DNA of 64,000 nt from Carallia brachiata (taxonomy: Eukaryota; Streptophyta; Magnoliopsida; Malpighiales; Rhizophoraceae). The first letter of the stretch is position 1. Each line of letters opens with the position of its first letter. Both the position numbers and the translations under genes were made by a program. Shown here piece by piece: positions 61,438 through 64,000 of this stretch. Location: assembly GCA_021464245.1 (NCBI GenBank), contig JADCRB010000043.1, positions 6,921,277 through 6,985,276 of the forward strand. Direction: 5' to 3'. The notes below the pieces were generated by a model. It saw nothing but the letters and a program-made list of their open reading frames with translations, was not told the origin of the DNA and made no database searches.

Positions 61438-61946
61438 TAGAGGTGTCAAAAAGTGACCCGACCCGATAACCCGTTTGAATCCATTTGAAAAAATTGGGTC
61501 AGGAACCCGATTTTTCAACCCGGATCTAAAAATGACTCAACCCGAAAATGACCCGAAAATTTTGGGTTGAATGCGAGTCACCTGTTGGGTTAAGAAAAAG
61601 ACAAAATAATGAAAAATTTTTTGACTTTTACTTTTGACTTATCTTTTTTAAATACTAATTAGTATCATTTTCGTAAAATATAGATATATATAATTCAAAA
61701 ACTAAATTTAAACGTTTAGTTTATTATAGAAATGAGTTTTAAATTTAATTGAAATATTTTATTTTAATGAAAAATGACTTAAAAAATAATGATTCATTGC
61801 GAATTCAACCCGAATTCGATCTAAATCCAACTCGAATCTGAAACGACCCAACCTGAACCCGAACCGAATGTAACGTGACTTGAAAGTAACCCAACCGAAA
61901 ATGACCCGAACCGGAAACGACTCAACTCGACTTTTTGACACCTCTA
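61438..61946. mobile_element. Non-autonomous hAT MITE, copy 2
   Basis: A 509-bp element of the same family as 40214-40731, with ends TAGAGGTGTCAAAAAGT and (reverse complement) TAGAGGTGTCAAAAAGT. It is flanked by an exact 8-bp duplication TAAGAGAG (61430-61437 and 61947-61954). It keeps the same CCCGAA-rich subterminal zones and the same AT-rich core. Similarity to copy 1 is high throughout, so both moved from closely related sources. Confidence 0.92.
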
Positions 61947-62786
61947 TAAGAGAGATAATGAATGACCGGGATGTCAAGAAAGCACTAGGTCAGAGTTCTG
62001 TAGGGTAATTGTGGTCGATCATAGTTCTAGACGTGTATCATTAGCTGGTGACATTGATCAACTTTATTGTGCCAAATATAAGCAGTTACGCTTGCACAAA
62101 TTACTATAAATTTATTTGGTATAATTTGCTGTAGGTTTTTCTTAAAATAAATAAAAAATGAAGAAAAATTTTCATTATTCTATTTTTTAAAAAATAAAAA
62201 TTAGAATATAGATAAATATTATATTTGGAATAAATCCTAACTTTATTTATATAGATTGGTTTTTTCAATGGTTTTTTTTTTTTGGTCCATATTTTTCAAG
62301 ATAATAGTTAAATGAAATTGAAAATTAGTTTAATCTTATCAAGAATAATGTTATTATCATAACAAAATAATTAAATTAAAAAGAAATAAAAATAATTAAC
62401 TTTGAGAATTTTCTTAAAACGTGCATTTTACCACATAAACAAAAAAGGCTTAAAAAATGAATGAGAACAAAACTAGAATTTTTTCTATAAATTAATAAAT
62501 TATATAGATATATAGATACAGATATAAATGTAAATGTACTTAAATTAATTTTTAAATGTGTAGAATTAAATTGAAAATTATTAAAAATATATAATTGAAT
62601 TTATTTTTTGTTTTTTCTTTTAGTCAGAAAAATGGAAGCGCAGGATATTTCTTTCTAGCCGTATCTGCTCTCTCTGCACATGTCTCCCGCTCCTCACTTT
62701 TGGCCTCTACCGCCCTTGTCGTGACCACCATCCACCGTTCGGTGTCAGTGGCTCTTGTTTTCTGGTGATAGAAGTACACTATTCTA
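61947..62786. other. Upstream region of the RimM gene
   Basis: AT-rich to about 62620, then abruptly GC-richer and pyrimidine-rich, as expected for a 5' leader. No clear TATA box was singled out. Confidence 0.4.
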
Positions 62787-64000
62787 ATGCTCTGTTCTTC
62801 GACACTTCCGGCCACCTCCGGCTGCGCAATCGCTGCTCCGGTCGGCAATCGATGGCACGGAACGGTCTTGCCTCCCTCACCGGTGCAACTGCCCATCAAA
62901 TCTCGCCTGCCAGGCGTCTCTCTCCCGCTTACGGCCGGTTTCTCTCTCTCTCTCTCTTCTCTCGATGTTTATTCCATTGGGAATTTGGAATTTCTTCTTT
63001 CTATTGTTTCATGCACATGTATGGCTGCTTGTTGTTGACTGATAAAAACTACACCTTAAATTTCTACTGAAAACAGTGCGCTGTGTCAAAACTGTGACCA
63101 TTTCTTTCTTTCTTTCCTATTTACTTAGAATGCTGAACTAAAGGAAGTCATCACCATTTATAAAGGTCAATGCAATGTCCAGCTGCATAAATTGTTTGTT
63201 TTATAATGGCTATATGGGTCATTGTTGTTTAGTTACCTTATGTTACTGATTCAATAGTGAATTTAAAACTGTCTAGAACGAATGGAGTTCTTTGGCGATT
63301 TTGCACGAAGATATGGAAATACTCTAGTGAGGAGCTTTCACATGAAAAATAATGTATTTGTTGCAAGGCCTTGAAATTTGAGTTTTTTGGGCAATGAGCT
63401 CCCAAGAAAACCCTCTATGCTAATATACAACGCATCGATGAATGGTACTGAATATTAATTTGCATTTTATGTTGATATATCCATGTATTTTGAATGTTGT
63501 CATTCTTGCAGTAGTGTAATCCTGTAGTGATTGTTTGCTTTTTATGTTTTTGATTGTAGATCCTTTGACCATACATTCGATTTTTGTTTGAGGGCTTACA
63601 AAATTATAATACAAATCTGGTGCTTATAGGTTTTTATCACTGTAAAACTAGACGTCTGTTTTCGACATGGGATTCTTACTGATTTATACAATGCAATTTT
63701 AAAATTGCCTATGCATGTTGTGCCAGCTACTCAGACAAATGTTGAAACTGCGAAGAGTAGTTCAGAGTTTGTTGAAGTTGGGCACGTATCTGGTGTTCAC
63801 GGGGTTCACGGAGAGATTTGTGTAAAATCCAACACTGATTTTCCTGAACTTCGATTTGCCAAGGTAGCATGCAACCCAATATGTTTTGTTGAGTCATTTT
63901 GCTTAGTATACGTGTTGTAGCTTGCCAATTTGATATTTTTGTTTTAGCCTGGTAGAAGATGGTTAAGGCAACCAGTATCAGGCAAAGACATGACTCAGGA
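62787..64000 (+). CDS. RimM-family 16S rRNA processing protein, 5' part (plastid-type), cut by window end
   Basis: RimM assists maturation of the 30S subunit head; plant versions with a long N-terminal extension are expected in chloroplasts. Exons join in phase: 62787-62937, 63727-63863 and 63948 to the window end. The donor after 62937 is G|GT, acceptors are CCAG|C and TTTTAG|C, and the donor after 63863 is AAG|GT. The first 50 residues (MLCSSTLPATSGCAIAAPV...) are Ser/Ala/Pro-rich with few acids, like a transit peptide. The RimM domain starts at about residue 64 with EFVEVGHVSGVHGVHGEICV, then NTDFPELRF and AKPGRRWLRQ. The start codon is the most likely one but upstream in-frame alternatives were not excluded. 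The rest lies beyond 64000. Confidence 0.8.

Noticed and set aside
1..64000. CRISPR arrays, bacterial operons, rRNA genes or intact tRNA genes
   Set aside because: None seen; the window is plant nuclear DNA and all regular repeats found are transposon ends or tandem arrays.

Overview
The window is nuclear DNA from a flowering plant, almost certainly a eudicot. It is AT-rich, its genes have GT-AG introns, and most of it is degraded transposable elements. I cannot name the species. Only four loci look like host genes: a three-exon gene for a lysine-rich then acidic protein of unknown function (19794-21767, +); a PLS-class DYW pentatricopeptide repeat (PPR) gene whose 5' end carries two single-base frameshifts (25595-27683, +); a three-exon gene for ribosomal protein eL32/RPL32 on the minus strand (42725-44873) with an in-frame stop and a GC splice donor; and the first exons of a plastid-type RimM gene running off the right edge (62787 to beyond 64000, +). 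From memory, Arabidopsis has a RimM protein, RPL32 and a DYW PPR close together on chromosome 5 (about At5g46420-At5g46460), so the last three look like a conserved neighbourhood expanded by repeats.

Left part (1-19.7 kb). Tandem repeats with primer-binding-site-like units (0.2-1.1 kb). A 5'-truncated LINE tail (1.87-2.48 kb). A nearly full-length but heavily decayed plant LINE (3.5-8.3 kb) split by a hAT element with a perfect 8-bp target duplication. A Harbinger-like element (11.5-12.4 kb). A foldback element with arms of about 0.9 kb (12.7-14.6 kb). A tRNA-derived SINE with a 15-bp perfect target duplication (16.06-16.39 kb). A TIR element carrying a coding-like insert (17.4-19.2 kb).

Middle part (19.8-45.2 kb). 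The unknown gene and the PPR gene, then a minus-strand Ty1-copia 3' half (29.0-30.8 kb) abutting an endogenous caulimovirid (30.8-39.5 kb). The viral order is movement protein, coat, protease, reverse transcriptase, RNase H, then a second ORF. This fits the florendovirus group. The viral copy is circularly permuted and ends in a head-to-head inverted repeat of its leader and movement-protein start. All its reading frames are broken. RPL32 follows, with a ribosomal-protein-type promoter (telo-box, TATA, site II motifs).

Right part (45-64 kb). MITEs, SINE and retroelement remnants, tandem arrays, a second decayed minus-strand copia (53.7-56.5 kb) with a nested Mutator-like MITE, a second copy of a hAT MITE also present at 40.2 kb, and RimM. 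Target duplications and intact flanking frames give several clear nesting orders. Nothing here looks like a co-transcribed pathway; the interest lies in the viral inverted repeat, the broken synteny genes and the well-bounded transposons.
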